Part shown: positions 1 to 11,094 of the stretch, in pieces | Position numbering within the stretch: position 1 is the stretch's first letter | Layout: each line of letters begins with the position of its first letter | Source of the DNA: Vandiemenella viatica | Taxonomy: Eukaryota > Arthropoda > Insecta > Orthoptera > Morabidae | Direction of reading: 5' to 3' | Assembly (NCBI GenBank): GCA_031002005.1 | Contig: JARYHS010008074.1 | Span: forward strand, 5,836,924 to 5,900,923 | Length of the DNA: 64,000 bases | Program-made: the position numbers and the translations under genes | The notes under the pieces: generated by a model | What the model was told of the DNA's origin: nothing | What the model saw: the letters and a program-made list of their open reading frames with translations, nothing else | Databases searched by the model: none

Positions 1-201
1 CCTTAAATCGACCGCGAATAGGGGTGGACAGGTCGAAGGAAAACTGGTGCTATCAGTATTAAGTGCGAGTGTGGTGAGGACCAAACCATGAACCATATGC
101 TCGAGTGCCCTGCGTGCCATAAGAGCATATCATCCTGCAACAAAGATGAACTGTTTAGAGCAACACAGAATGCACAAATGAAAAAAAAAATATTTCGATA
201 A
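1..201 (+). pseudogene. 3' end of a non-LTR retrotransposon ORF2
   Basis: The frame from 61 to the stop at 199-201 reads KCECGEDQTMNHMLECPAC, a Cys/His cluster of the type that closes ORF2 in Jockey-, R1- and LOA-like non-LTR retrotransposons, where it follows the reverse transcriptase. Bases 3-59 read LNRPRIGVDRSKENWCYQY in another frame, as expected for the segment just before the cluster, so there is a frameshift near 58-61. Ten A residues at 181-190 lie in the last codons. The rest of the element lies beyond the left edge. Family assignment within non-LTR elements is uncertain. Confidence 0.7.
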
Positions 202-1220
202 GTATCTTATCAATATTTACAAACCACGTAACTAGCAAATTAACGTGTCCATAGTCATTAAAGATTAGGTTCACAGTTTGATAGCTATGCAATGCTATGA
301 AATTAATTGCCATGATAGTAATTAATTTTGCTTTTTCATAGTATTGTCGCGTGTAGACCGAGAGAGTGGCGAACTTACCTACTGTGGGTCCGTCCTAGCG
401 CCTGCTTACTGTCGGCTGAGATAATTCTGGTTTCCAGTCGGCATCTGTAAGCTTGTGGATAGGATAAAAATACATACACAGAGACTTAATTTGCTTAAAA
501 TCAGGACGTAGGTGCTCCTTGAATCGATAGGAAGAGTTGTGACTACTTGATTTACTGTCGAAAGTGGAGGTTACATGTAATTGATACATAAAATCGGCGT
601 TTTCCGATATTGGAATCGTGGACCATAGGATCCAAAACTAATGCAGAATGCGTTCCGAGCCAGCAGAGGGAGAGTGGTTGAAAAATGCCTAAAATGGCCA
701 ATTGGGATGGTAATAGGTCTGCCCTACGAAATTTCACATCACGGACTGGGGCGAATCGTGCACCCTCGGTTCTCGAAGGTGGGGAAAGCCTTCCCATTGG
801 CTTGTTTATCACGACGAGCATGCGTGTGGTTCACGTGTTCATAGTGTGTAAGCCTCGTGTACCAGTCGTGTTGGTTAAGTTTCCCACAATAGGACTGCAA
901 GACCAGCGACCTTGCTGCCGGTGTCCTGTAGGAGTGGTGTAGTCTTCATACTACTGCGCTCGCTTGGAAACGCTCTGCCTTTATTACCACCAAAATATAT
1001 ACTACAAATCTATACTAAAATCAGCGACCGCGACGGCTCGGCCGCACGGGAAAGATTTTTCGGCGTTCTCAGAGACGAAAAATCTTCCACGACTGTCAAT
1101 ACAAATTGATAAATTACCAAGAACTAAAATCTACAATACTAATAATTATACAACTTGATAATGTACCAGATATGCTGCTAAGTTCATACTACACCCATAA
1201 TAAGAATTACCTATTTATGC
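202..1220. other. No gene seen; possible 3' UTR/LTR of the neighbouring errantivirus
   Basis: Only short chance ORFs occur here. On the minus strand it lies directly downstream of the envelope remnant that ends at 1221, where an errantivirus would have its 3' LTR. A minus-strand AATAAA (980-985) fits a polyadenylation signal. I could not delimit TG...CA ends or find a second copy in the window, so the LTR call is only positional inference. Confidence 0.3.
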
Positions 1221-3220
1221 TCAACGCCTGAGTGATCTGGAGGCTCGCGGTTCAGCATCCGGTACCTCCATACTGCGCTGAGGCACTGCATCATCACGCT
1301 CAAAAACTACAATGTCATCTTCTTCATCTGTTTGTATCTCCACATCCCTATGTAGAGGTCGTCTGGACTTCACATGCCGAACATACCTTACTTCTGTTAC
1401 GTTAGATGGGGTCAAGACTGTACTATTAATACAGATCCTGCAGCTATAAAAATTATGCTAACATAAGAAATAATAGAGTATGTTGACATATGGTATGAAT
1501 TTGTTTTGAATTGTTCTTGTTTAGATATTTCCTCCTGTAGCTCCTCAATTTTGTAACCGGCTGCTGTTAAATCACTGAGGTGTTTACCAATAGGCTCAAT
1601 GTTCCAATTTAACGGGAGCTCGGTATTATTGAGTTTTTCACTATTTACTATACAATAATCAAACTCTAATTTAAAATTAGGAATGATGTCTTGACTGGTT
1701 ACATTGGTTCTGAGGTTTAACTCCGACTGAATGAGCATCTGGGCCCCATAACCTCGGCATTTGTTGAAAAACTTTAACTTTCCGGTTCCTTTAAATATGA
1801 CGTCTGTGGGATGCCCGTTATTGCATAAAATAGTTAAGCCCTCATCTCTTGGGGCAACAAAAGTCCATTCATTATGGCCAAGGGCAGTCCAGATGCTGTG
1901 ATTCAGAGCGACCACTTTCCTTACACAATCAGGAGGAATCGCCCGAATCGGTTGTAAGAGTTGCACCACACAAGGGAACCATCTTGGGTAGCTTGCAATA
2001 TGAAATTTTGCTTGCAAATACTTAAAGTGTCTGTCATTTGTTTATATTTTAATTGATCATTTACCAATTTGGCATAAAGTCTTTTGAATTGATCAATTAA
2101 TAAGAATTCTTTCTCAGCTTGTAAAAACAAATAGTGACCTTGTTCACTTACTTCTATAGGTAACGGAAGTATTCTGTAAAGATTGAACTCATTATTTTCA
2201 GCTAAAGGTACATTTAACATATTAGTCAAAATATTCTTGTACAGTTATACATCGATATCAATTATTCTTAGGAGCAATTAACCATTTTCCTCAGTCAACG
2301 GAATCGGAAACTTCTTGTCCCCAATGTCGTTCCTAATTAGATTTAAATAGTGAACAACTTGTACTGGATTAATAAGGTGTGGTTGAAGTAATCCCCTTTG
2401 GGAATTAACAATAGCATTGACTAAGAGATTGTACTCCCGTTGAATGTTTTGGAGAATGTCTACTGCTCGAATTAAATGTTCATTACTTGAGACCATTATT
2501 GACAACCGTCGAATGGAGATATCGGTATGATTAGCAAAATTTTTGACATAACGTTGCATTTTTCTCATGCCATTCATTAGAACTTCTTGATTTCGGTTTA
2601 CACTTGCCACTGAATGATTTAAGTTCGACAAAAATGTTTTCACAATTGTGAGTTGCTCTTTGTTAAGTTTTAGCAGTTTCGGCTGCTCAGTCTCTACAGA
2701 GTTTATCTTGGATTTGTAGTACTCAAAATCGCTATCGCTTACGACACCAAAAAGCACCTGGGCTATCTCACCTATGAAATTTAGCCCCCCCCTCTTCCTG
2801 CGGCTTGGCTGATGACTTGTTAATTGTCCTATTAGTTTCTGGGAGTGTTTGATGTTGTTTATGTGCCATAGTAACTCTAGAGCCATTTCATTACACTCGT
2901 CTACTGACAGGTTGAGTTCAGCTAATTTGTTTTTGCAAAACGCTATAGATCGCGTTGAATAATGTTCTCCCTCATTCAGTTTCTCCTGGAGTTCTCCCAA
3001 GTTGAAATATCCGCCAAGTGACCGTTGATAGTTGTATACGCTGGCGGTAATCGTAGTACAGACCAGGTGAGTGCGCATATTTCTCCACTTGAAAATCTTG
3101 AAATGCAATGGCCAGAGGGAGGAATATCAGGAGGTAGCGTAGCCGAATCATCTGCAAAAATTGAATAACATGCCTTAGAAGTTTGCTTACAAGTATAATG
3201 CATGCGTGCAGTGTTGGCAA
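1221..3220 (-). pseudogene. env: Broken errantivirus-type envelope gene (baculovirus F-like)
   Basis: This is an insect endogenous retrovirus envelope fusion protein related to baculovirus F proteins. A hydrophobic signal peptide follows the Met at 3149-3151. A basic furin-type cleavage motif RRKR lies at 2791-2802, followed at once by a glycine/phenylalanine-rich fusion peptide (GGLNFIGEIAQVLFGVV). A membrane span near 1425-1480 and a charged cytoplasmic tail (1221-1415) close the gene. It is dead: there is a frameshift between the signal peptide and the body (about 2990-3110), in-frame stops at 2278-2280 and just downstream, another shift near 1920-2015, and one at the tail (about 1412). 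In this element class the envelope acts in particle entry or cell-to-cell spread. Here it is a fossil. It lies downstream of the pol remnant on the same strand, with copy A of a P-like element between them. Confidence 0.8.
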
Positions 3221-3282
3221 TGTATTTACTGCGTATTGTTCTGCGGCGTGGAGGGTTTTGAGGTATCGTTGTCGGCCGGGCC
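3221..3282 (-). other. Possible pol C-terminal tail before env
   Basis: Read on the minus strand, one frame is rich in Pro and Arg (for example RPTTIPQNPPRRRTIRSK). Such a basic, proline-rich tail is common at the end of errantivirus pol, which overlaps the start of env. The stretch stops exactly at the left end of the P-like element at 3283. Assignment rests on position and composition only. Confidence 0.3.
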
Positions 3283-3445
3283 CATGGAGGTAGGAAATAG
3301 GAATAGAGGGGAGACCAGGTGTCGCTTAAACTATGAAGCAGCCTGTCTCCGGAGCCGCCATCTTCGTGAGTTCAAAACGTTGGTCTGTTTTCATCACCTT
3401 CCTGCTGTGAACATTTCATGTTCAGATATTTCAAAGTGTTTTATA

Positions 3446-4887
3446 ATGCCGAATTATGTTGCCTATGGTTGTACAAACAGAAAAAGTAAAAAACAACCTG
3501 GAATAACATTCCATAGGTAAGTCACGTTGAAATTATTGTTCTTGAAGTATTTGTAGTGCGGCGCCTGCAAGAAATAATAGATGTCATTATAAATTTACAG
3601 TGCCTGTTAAAAAAGTTTATTCACAGCTCTCAATAGGACGACGGTGTTATCAAATATTTGCTGATGCAGAGAACCATTTTATCTTACTATTTTTCTCGTG
3701 TGCATCAAGTTTACATCGCGATGAAGCGAATCCATTATTCTATGTGCTTTAGTACAGTTGTACCTAATTTATGTTGAAAGTGTTTGATGAAATTAATTGT
3801 GCTAATTTGTGATATGCGATCTAGTAATCGTAATGAAGTACATTTTGTTGTTATCTGAAATGTAATTCGCAATACGTTTAAAGTGTTTGGTTGCATTTGC
3901 GTCGTTTAACTCTTTAGCGGCAACATTAAGTCAAATTGTGATTAGGTTGAAATGCAGCCTGTTGCAGAATATTCTTTTTACAGCATAAGGAACAAATTAT
4001 TTATTTGGTATTAGTAATTTATTGAGCACGTTTTTAGTGACACAAGCTTGCGACTTTTGATATATGGTAGCAAGATAATTCCACTGGCCAGTTCTATCAT
4101 TACAGTGATTATGAATTCTTATGTAACTTAACGAAACTAATTGAAAGTAAAGAACAAAATTTTTTGATATCTCGCCTAGTTCTTTTTTCTTTTGGTCCAG
4201 GCTGCATTTCGATCTAACCACCTCACTTTTGAGACATTATATCTCGAGAACTAAGCGAAATATCAATATATATTTTAGATTTGTCTCATCGAGTTCCTTA
4301 AGAATTCTTCATCAGATTGTGGCACCACGGTAATGATAGAATCCCCTTGCACTAATGCTGCTGGCGAATTTAAATAGGTATCCACTACCATTGTAATATC
4401 TTCTGAGTAAGCCATGAATTCTTTTGAAGGTTTCAATTATTTTAAAGTCCTTACATTCTGCTAGGCTATTTTTAAACTTTCATATAAGACTTGCTTCTGT
4501 TTTTAAATAGGTCTAGACCTAATTTTCTTGATTTTGTAATCTTTCCCATCAAAGATTTTAAAATAACTGAAATGGAATGTGGAAATATAATCTATTTGAA
4601 CATAAACCAAAATTAAGGACTTTAGGAACCAACTGTTTTGTTACTTATTCATATTAAAAAGAACTACTGCTGTGTAGCCAATACATAGAATATTTTTTCT
4701 TTCATATAGGTTTCCAAAGAATGAAGATCTACGATCAAAATGGATCAAAGCTTGCAGGAGGCAAAATTGGATGCCAACTAATTTCAGTTTTCTATGTTCA
4801 GCTCATTTTTCAGATGATCAAATGGATAGAACATCACTGTCATCAACAATACTGAGAGAAAATACAGTACCAAATGTTTTTTTCTGA
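3446..4887 (+). CDS. Two-exon THAP-domain protein of the P-like element
   Basis: Exon 1 is 3446-3516 and ends AG|gtaagt. Exon 2 is 4710-4887, after tttcatatag. Joining them keeps frame across an AGG codon and gives 82 residues with a THAP (C2CH zinc, DNA-binding) layout: MPNY start, Cys9, TNR, F-H-R-F-P, the invariant Trp (SKWIKAC), Cys-x2-His in LCSAHF, and TVPNVFF in place of the AVPTIF box. THAP domains form the DNA-binding N-terminus of P transposases. This one stops right after the domain, with no catalytic part, so it could at most bind DNA. Oddity: residue 4, where the first zinc Cys is expected, is Tyr (TAT at 3455-3457), while copy B has Cys. AATAAA-like signals lie near 5180 and 5512. 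Expression is unknown. Confidence 0.6.
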
Positions 4888-6340
4888 AAAGTGTTCCGTA
4901 GAAGTGTTTGCACTAATGTCTGTTAATTTTTTAAAAATGAAGTAAATATTTTGAAAACAGAAACCATAGTTGTATGAATGTTACTGAGTGAAAATATATT
5001 CAGTCAGCTCAATAAGAACTCCCTAGACCAAGGTGTGTTACACAACCACACAGCCCTGCTTATAAGGGCAGTTATAAGAAATTATTTATCACTTAGGTTT
5101 AGGTACTGGGGCAAGAACTATGTAAAGAAAGGAGATTCCATTAGGAATAAATATACAAGATTGATTTTGTTTAAAAGTCAATAAATTCTTTCTTTAAGAG
5201 TTTTATCAATTTTGATTACTGAATGGGGAGCATTTTCTACATACATTTTCAATAAACTGCCAGTAGTTTGTGTAAATGTAGGTGACATAATTAACGTACC
5301 ATGTATGCTATGAGTGTACAGCTTCTGGTAAATGTGTTATTTTGCTATGCAGTTGTTTAATGTACTATGTATGCTATGCCTACACATCTTCTGGTGTGTG
5401 TATTTTTTTAATATGCAATTGTTCATCTGTAAATTGACAACTTTCAGAATCCCACATAGCCAGTCTCAATGGAAATTGAATGTATTGTATTGTATTTGAA
5501 CCTCTTTCAAAATAAATACAAATCATTTTTGGTTAATATTTGAAATACACACTTATTGATGTAGTTGAGATCTTTGAATTATTGCAAATATGAGAGGTAA
5601 TTGTGCTCTTTTATGATGAGTTCTAAAGAATTAAACCTACAGAAATTGACTATTCCTGTTTTTAAAAATAATTTTAAGTTGAAGTGGAACACATGGTCTA
5701 GTCACAATTCTGCTACTAATCTAATTACCCTCTTATTATTTTTTTTAATTATCTTATATACTTTGAGAGTTTAATGCTCCTGCATATACTTCTGCAATTG
5801 ACGAATTGTAATTTTAAATTCCTGTATCCTGTATCACTTTCTAATTTATTCAAATCCTTGACACCTACACCCACTAAAGAAAATGTCCCCACTACCTTAT
5901 GTTTGAAATACTCGTAGAATGCCATATTGTGGATATCGTTGTCATTTCCCTTCCATAGACTACTACTAATTATTCAACCAATATCTTTTCACTCTCCACG
6001 ACCAATATATGCCTTGAAAACTCCCAGCATGCTCTTCCCCTCCTTCCTCCCCATACAGTGCTTTTATCATATCGGATCTTGACTCCTGCAATAATTTGCA
6101 CTAACAAATTCAGCTGCTCTTTGCATGCCTTCCAAATCCTAGAATGTGGATCCCAAACTACACCACCATATTCATGCAATGGTCTGACCAGAGTTTCATA
6201 ATCCAATTCCGCAACTTCTCTGTAATATCCTCTTATCACCCTTTTGTAAAATTTTCCTACAAAATTCCCAATGTGCTTTTTCCAGTTGCGATTGTTATAA
6301 AATGTTAGGTCAAGATATTTACATTCAAGGCTTCAACAAT
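4888..6340. other. AT-rich interior of P-like copy A, no gene recognised
   Basis: No ORF here resembles a known protein. The short minus ORF at 5970-6239 has weak resemblance to a non-LTR reverse transcriptase segment (VRPLHEYGGVVWDPHSR then EQLNLLVQ), so an old retroelement scrap may sit at about 5960-6240. Most of this stretch is absent from copy B, whose deletion corresponds to roughly 4460-6380 here. Confidence 0.4.
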
Positions 6341-6349
6341 CAACTCTTT

Positions 6350-6690
6350 TCTTGGGTCTAGGCCATTAGAAGTGGGAAAATAATGGGGGGAATGAATTCG
6401 GCCATGACCTACTGACAGAATCATCCTGGCTTTCACCTGGAGTGATTTGGGGAAAGCTTTTTTTCTAACGTCTCGTCGACGTTGAGTTCATTAGAGGTGG
6501 ATAAGGACAGCTGGGAAGGAATTCAGCCATGGTCGTTTGACAGAACCATCCCGGCATTCACCTGGGGTGATTTGGGGCAACTGTCAAAAACCCAAAGCTA
6601 GGTGGCTGCACGGTGATTCGAACCCACATCCACCGAATGTGAGGCCAGAAGGTAAACCGTTCACCCACTACGCTGATTCGCACCAAGTAA
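6350..6690 (-). repeat. Two partial tRNA-derived SINEs
   Basis: On the minus strand, 6657-6670 reads TAGTGGGTGAACGG (A-box-like) and 6615-6624 reads GGTTCGAATC (B box), spaced as in a tRNA-type RNA polymerase III promoter. A tail block follows (TTTGGGG, then the accatcc/cattcacctgg module at 6490-6590). A second, headless tail copy lies at about 6365-6450. The same module recurs at 21430-21600, 47480-47650, 59885-60230 and 61905-62045, so this is a dispersed family. Confidence 0.65.
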
Positions 6691-7098
6691 GTTCCCATAA
6701 GAAGATACATTTAGAATTTAATGTCAAGAACGTGAAAAATTTATTCAAAGATTTCAAAGTAGAAATATGACCCTCTTCTGTTATTTTTTTTTTTTTTTTT
6801 TTTTTGGCTGCTGTAGGCAGAAAAAAACCCAGTTTTATTTCTGCATACAAAATTCCTATCAAAAATAATTTGGCAGTTGTTTTTCTTAAATTCTAATGTT
6901 TGTAGGTTAAATCGATTAGGGTATTTATAAATGTGACCCCATAAGACTTCATTTTTAGTAATGCGATAATTAAAAACAAAGAAATTCGTCCATTCCGTAT
7001 ACATTCCTTGTGTTTCTTGACTCTAACAATAAGGCGACGTCCCCACCCCACCGCTCTCCTCTCCTCTCGGCGTCACTTCGTTGTATGGAGAAGGACCT

Positions 7099-8508
7099 TT
7101 ACGTGGTCTCCTCTCTTTTCTTTGCTCCCAGCTCCAAGATTTTATATGGGCCAACAAAAAGGGTTTCTAGTTTTTGGCTTCGTCCTCTGCAGATAGATTC
7201 GTCCTTGAGGAGAACTCGATCTCTGACCTTAAACTCAACGGCGTTTTGGGCTCTATCATAGTATTCTTTATTTTTCTCCTTGACCTCTTTGTTAATTTCC
7301 CTGGCTCGCTTGTGTAAGCTTTGTAGCCTAACCTTCAGCTCTGTAGCATAAACATCATATGAGTAAACAACTTCAGTAGGGTCTCTTTGCAAAACGCTTG
7401 GGATATTAGGCACGCGTCCATAGAATAATTCAAAAGGCGAGAAACCACCGTTTGTTTCAGGTGTGTAGGCCGTGGTCTGGATTCTCTCTATTTTTAGAAG
7501 TTGGCATACTTGTTTTAGGGTGTCACTAAGGAAGCATTTACCCCGATCCGACAAAATTTCTGAGGGTATTCCATAGCGTAGTATGATTTCCTCGACAAGA
7601 GCTTTGGCAACAGTGCACAAGTCTTGTGAGGGAATTGCAACCACTGCCATAAACTTCGATTGACTATCTTGGAATGTGAATAAGTATTTATTACCTTCGT
7701 GGGAAACAGAGAATGACCCGACAATATCAATAGAACATCTTTCAAAGACTTGTTCTGGTGTTTGGGTTAAAACAAGTGGCATCTGTGTGTTACGCGTTGT
7801 TAATTTATTCTGTTGACAGCTATGACATTTCCTAATATATTTTCTGCTATCCTGTTCCATACCATTCCATTGTATGTATCTTTTCACCTTCTCTATTGTT
7901 TTGTTTACACCCGAATGCCCCACCAGCTGTGAGTTATGGCATTCCCATAGGATTGCTTGTTTTTCTGCCTCATCTAGTTCAGGAAATTCATCCTCTGTAA
8001 TCTGTGTTTGTGCTTCGACCTTTTGAGTTTGAGTGTGTGTGGTATTATTGTCCTCTGAGGTATCCATGTCTTTACTAGTGTTGTAATCCGCATTGGTAGG
8101 AGTATTTGGGACTGGGTGAACTTCTATAATTCGACTAAGGGCGTCAGTATTCGAGTTTACATTTCCACGTTTATAAATCAACTGGAAATTGTACTCAGAG
8201 AGTTTTAATCGGAATTTCAGGAATCTAGAGGAGGGATCCTTGACATTAAAAATCCACAACAATGGCTGGTGGTAGCTTATTATCTTAAAATGAGTCCCAA
8301 ATATATAAGGACGGAATTCCTTGCATCCCCAAAAGCAGGCAAGACATTCGCGTTCGCTCACAGTGTAGTTCCTTTCTGCTTTATTCAACGTTCTCGACGC
8401 GTAAGCAATAGATAAATCTTCTCCTATTTTCCCTTGCGATAAGATAGCACCGAGGCTTTCTCCACTGGCATCGACAGTAATTAAAAACTCCTCCCCAAAC
8501 GGTGGGTA
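7099..8508 (-). pseudogene. pol: Ty3/gypsy RNase H and integrase
   Basis: RNase H begins near 8480 with a VDASGESLGAILSQG motif (first catalytic Asp). The usual DHQPL is SYHQPL here, so another conserved Asp is lost. The integrase has its HHCC zinc site (HNSQLVGH, then CHSC), the first two DDE aspartates (CSIDIVG and ILSDRG), and a GPYKILEL box near 7120. It jumps from TPETNG straight to GFSPFELFYGR at about 7446. The part holding the catalytic Glu is therefore missing in frame, and the enzyme would be inactive. The frame is otherwise open from 8388 to 7099. After 7099 the tail is frameshifted and not readable. Confidence 0.85.
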
Positions 8509-9588
8509 TTATAATACAGGTGGAGTAATTAATTTCTCCTTAAGGGTTTGGAATGCCTGTTCAGGTTTGGGGTTCCATTCGAATTTGACGTCTTTCTTGA
8601 GAAGATCATATAATGGCTTTGCTATTTTACTGTAATTTTCAATGACCCTTCGATAATAACCGGTGAGACCTAGAAATGTTTTGAGTTGTTTTGTTGTTTC
8701 TAGTTGAGTGTAATTTTTAACCTTTTCAGTTTTCGCAGGATCCGTAATAACTTCTCCGCTTGTTATCTTATGACCTAAAAAGATAATTTCCTTACGAAGG
8801 AACTCACATTTGGCTGGTTCCAATTTCAAGTTGTGTTTTCGGAGCCTCGTAAAGACTTCTGCCAACCTTTCCTGATGTTCGGCCAAACTGCTGCCATAGA
8901 TTAAAAGATCATGTAAATATACTAAAGCCTTATCTCCATGAAGACCAAAAAGAAATTGATTCATCAGTTTCTGAACCGTACTACCCGATGGGCATTTTTG
9001 AGAACTGAAATTTTCCCTTGCTTGTACTAAAGGCGGTCATCTCTCTATCTTTCTCATCAATTAGCACCTGGTGATAGCCTCTCGCCAAATCGATTGTAGA
9101 AAAGTATTTAGCTTTACCTAAGGAGTCTAAAATTTCTGAGATTAGGGGTATAGGGAAGGTTGATCCTACGGTACATTTCATTGAGCTACCTAAAATCTAC
9201 GACTACCCGATATTTTTGCTTTCCACTGGCGTCTGCTTTATTGGGAATTAGAAGTATAGGAAAATTCCAACCACTGGTTGATTCTGTAATAATTACCTGT
9301 TCTAACATGTTATTAATCTCTTCATCTAATATGGGCTTTAAAGCTTCACGTGTTCTATATGATCTACAGTTAATAACAGTTCCTACTGCTTCGGGTTTAA
9401 GTTTGATTTCATGTCTCACGGTGTTTGTATGCATAAGCTTATCACCTGGAAGGAAAAATAAATCATCGTATAATAGGCATAATTCTGTAATGGACTGTCT
9501 TTCCTCTGGGTTAAGATATTCAAGTCTCAGATTCTCTTTAAGCAAGTTAGCACGTGGCTTTGTTTTGGCTGGCCGCTGCGCCATATGA
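8509..9588 (-). pseudogene. pol: Ty3/gypsy reverse transcriptase
   Basis: Three pieces in three frames. The fingers (to 9186) carry ILLIPNK and KYRVVVDFR. The palm piece at 8981-9181 carries FSTIDLARGYHQV (catalytic Asp A). The piece at 8509-8964 carries the active-site box and FLGLTGYYRR. The box reads YLHD at 8908-8919 where the family has YxDD, so one catalytic Asp is His. There is a stop and a small deletion near 8965-8980 after KMPIG, and an in-frame stop at 8509-8511 cuts the polymerase from the RNase H that follows in the same frame. Reverse transcription from this copy is not possible. Confidence 0.85.
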
Positions 9589-10698
9589 TCCGGCTGCTTA
9601 TCAACATGACGTATGCGCGGTGGGCTGGGCGTGGCAACATCAGCTGACAACTCAGCGTACGGTTGTGTTTTCAAAGCTGTAGAGTAAAATTCTACTTCCT
9701 CCTCTCTAATTTTCAAAATGGGAATAATACACTCACCGTTCTTCACTTTAACAATTGATTCGGGTACGTGGACATCGGAAATTAGCTCTTGTTTATCTAT
9801 TATAGCCTCTGCGTTCCGTTTACCTTGTACTTTTATTCGCAAAATCCTCTCCTCTCTAGAACCTACTTTGATTAACTGCTCCTCTTCATCTGCTGTGGTT
9901 TGTTTTGATTTGTTAGATTGCCCTCGATAAAAATGTTGTTTGTTTTGATTTTTGCTCCCGCTGTCAGTGACTCCCCGGTTAGGCACTGCATTGTTTTCTG
10001 CGGAAACATGAATGTGATTTGCTTTCTGTTGCTTCAAATTGCCTGGTTGTCTTTTGAGTGAAATGGTTTTGTGAATTTCTAGCATGATAATTCCTCTGCT
10101 TATACTTGTGCTTTGGGAAAACATTTGCATTTATTACCCTGGCCTTCTGGTCTGTGAAACGCTTTTCCTTTCTTGACAACATGGGAATGCTATGACCTCT
10201 AACGTAAACTTTTCTGTTCTCATAATTAATTACGATTCCATGCTGGAGCATAAAATCTCTCCCTAGTAACCATTGCTCGTTAATATCAACCTTTCCGGAT
10301 ACAACATGAAACTTATGAGTTAGATAATGGTTGGGAGTTAAATACAATCTCAGCATAACTGTTCCATGAGTTCTAACCAATTGAGGTGAGATCGCTTTGA
10401 TTTGAATTGTCTGTTGCCTGTTTATAGGTGTATTTGGCTTCAATGCTGATTGATTTATAAGACTTAATTGTGTTCCACTGTCAAGTAAATATGGAATACT
10501 TTGATTTAGTATGCTAGGGCAAGGCATTTTTATATAATCACTAGCATACTGATAACCTACGGCATATACAGATCCGTAATTCCGAGTGCTAAGATGGTTG
10601 TCTACTCCCGCACTCGGTCTCTGTTTCCCTGCGATTCCCTCTTTGTGTTTATACCGCCAGATTTGCTTTACATTTAGATGGAAAATGCCCGATCTCAT
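9589..10698 (-). pseudogene. pol: Ty3/gypsy aspartic protease and linker to RT
   Basis: The protease shows the active-site box IPYLLDSGTQLSLI with Asp at about 10480-10482, and the later WLLGRDFM box typical of retroviral-type proteases. This frame (9979-10698) overlaps the RT frame (from 10130) and the two must be joined by a frameshift between about 9980 and 10130. The linker is Lys- and Gln-rich and leads to LRLEYLNPEERQSI, the usual entry to the gypsy RT. The protease would cleave the Gag-Pol polyprotein in an active element. Confidence 0.75.
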
Positions 10699-10915
10699 TG
10701 CACCTTGCGCATTTGTTTCTCTTGGTTCGACAATCAGCTACTTTGTGGCCGGAATTTCGGCAGTAACTGCACGTAATGTACGGGACTCTTTTGAATGTTG
10801 TGTTGCTTATACAATCTTTGGCACTGTGGCCAGTACGATTGCAAATCTGACAAGTTATGATGCTTCGACATTCCTTACTTAGGTGTCCGGCTTTTCGACA
10901 GGAATTACAAATCAC
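10649..10915 (-). pseudogene. gag: Gag nucleocapsid with four CCHC zinc knuckles
   Basis: Four CX2CX4HX4C knuckles follow one another: CNSCRKAGHLSKEC, CQICNRTGHSAKDC, CSYCRNSGHKVADC and CARCNEIGHFPSKC. These bind the genomic RNA during packaging. Four is more than the one or two most Ty3/gypsy Gags have. The frame overlaps the protease frame by about 50 bp. The capsid and matrix parts that should lie upstream (above 10915) are not recognisable, so Gag is N-terminally truncated. Confidence 0.8.
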
Positions 10916-11094
10916 AAATGTACCCCTATTGTGCCTGAAATGTGTTGTTTTAGTGTCTGTTCTGTTATGTGATTAGTTTTCGCGTTGCGACAGAATGAAA
11001 CTTATGCCGACTGGAATCCAGAAGTACAGTCGGGGACACAATTCGCGAGACCCCTCGCCTTTCGATTATGCTTCGTTCTAGACACGAATACCAC
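10916..11094. other. Short junction, no feature seen
   Basis: The stretch lies between the gag remnant and the start of the duplicated segment. No coding similarity or repeat is evident. It is probably degraded gag of the gypsy element. Confidence 0.3.

Larger units (their letters stand above)
3283..6995 (+). mobile_element. P-superfamily-like element, copy A
   Basis: The left end begins CATGGAGGTAGGAAATA. This matches the terminal inverted repeat of the complete 1198-bp MITE at 51049-52246 (CATGGAGGAAGGAAATA), which has 8-bp target duplications. A THAP-domain exon starts 163 bp inside the end, as in P-type transposases. Interior blocks (3770-3980 and 4217-4345) also match that MITE in reverse orientation. 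A second copy (B) shares the sequence to about 6995. No matching right-hand inverted repeat is seen, so copy A may be truncated or composite. A 24-nt poly-T stretch lies near 6785-6808. The element separates the pol and env remnants of a gypsy-type provirus, but no 8-bp duplication flanks it. Confidence 0.65.
6996..10915 (-). mobile_element. Ty3/gypsy (errantivirus-like) gag-pol remnant
   Basis: Reading right to left, the order is nucleocapsid zinc knuckles, protease, reverse transcriptase, RNase H, integrase. That is the Ty3/gypsy pol order. The coding frame changes at least four times and there are in-frame stops, a catalytic substitution and an integrase deletion, so the copy cannot move by itself. 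The envelope remnant at 1221-3220 lies downstream on the same strand, the position expected for an errantivirus. The P-like element at 3283-6995 lies between them. The 5' part of gag and the 5' LTR are missing; the element stops at about 11094, where the duplicated segment begins. Confidence 0.85.

Noticed and set aside
552..942. Overlapping ORFs on both strands left of the envelope remnant
   Set aside because: No motif, both strands open at once, and the region is more likely retroviral LTR or UTR.
3283..6995. 8-bp target duplication around P-like copy A
   Set aside because: The flanks (gccgggcc on the left, ccgtatac on the right) do not match, so a clean insertion cannot be claimed.
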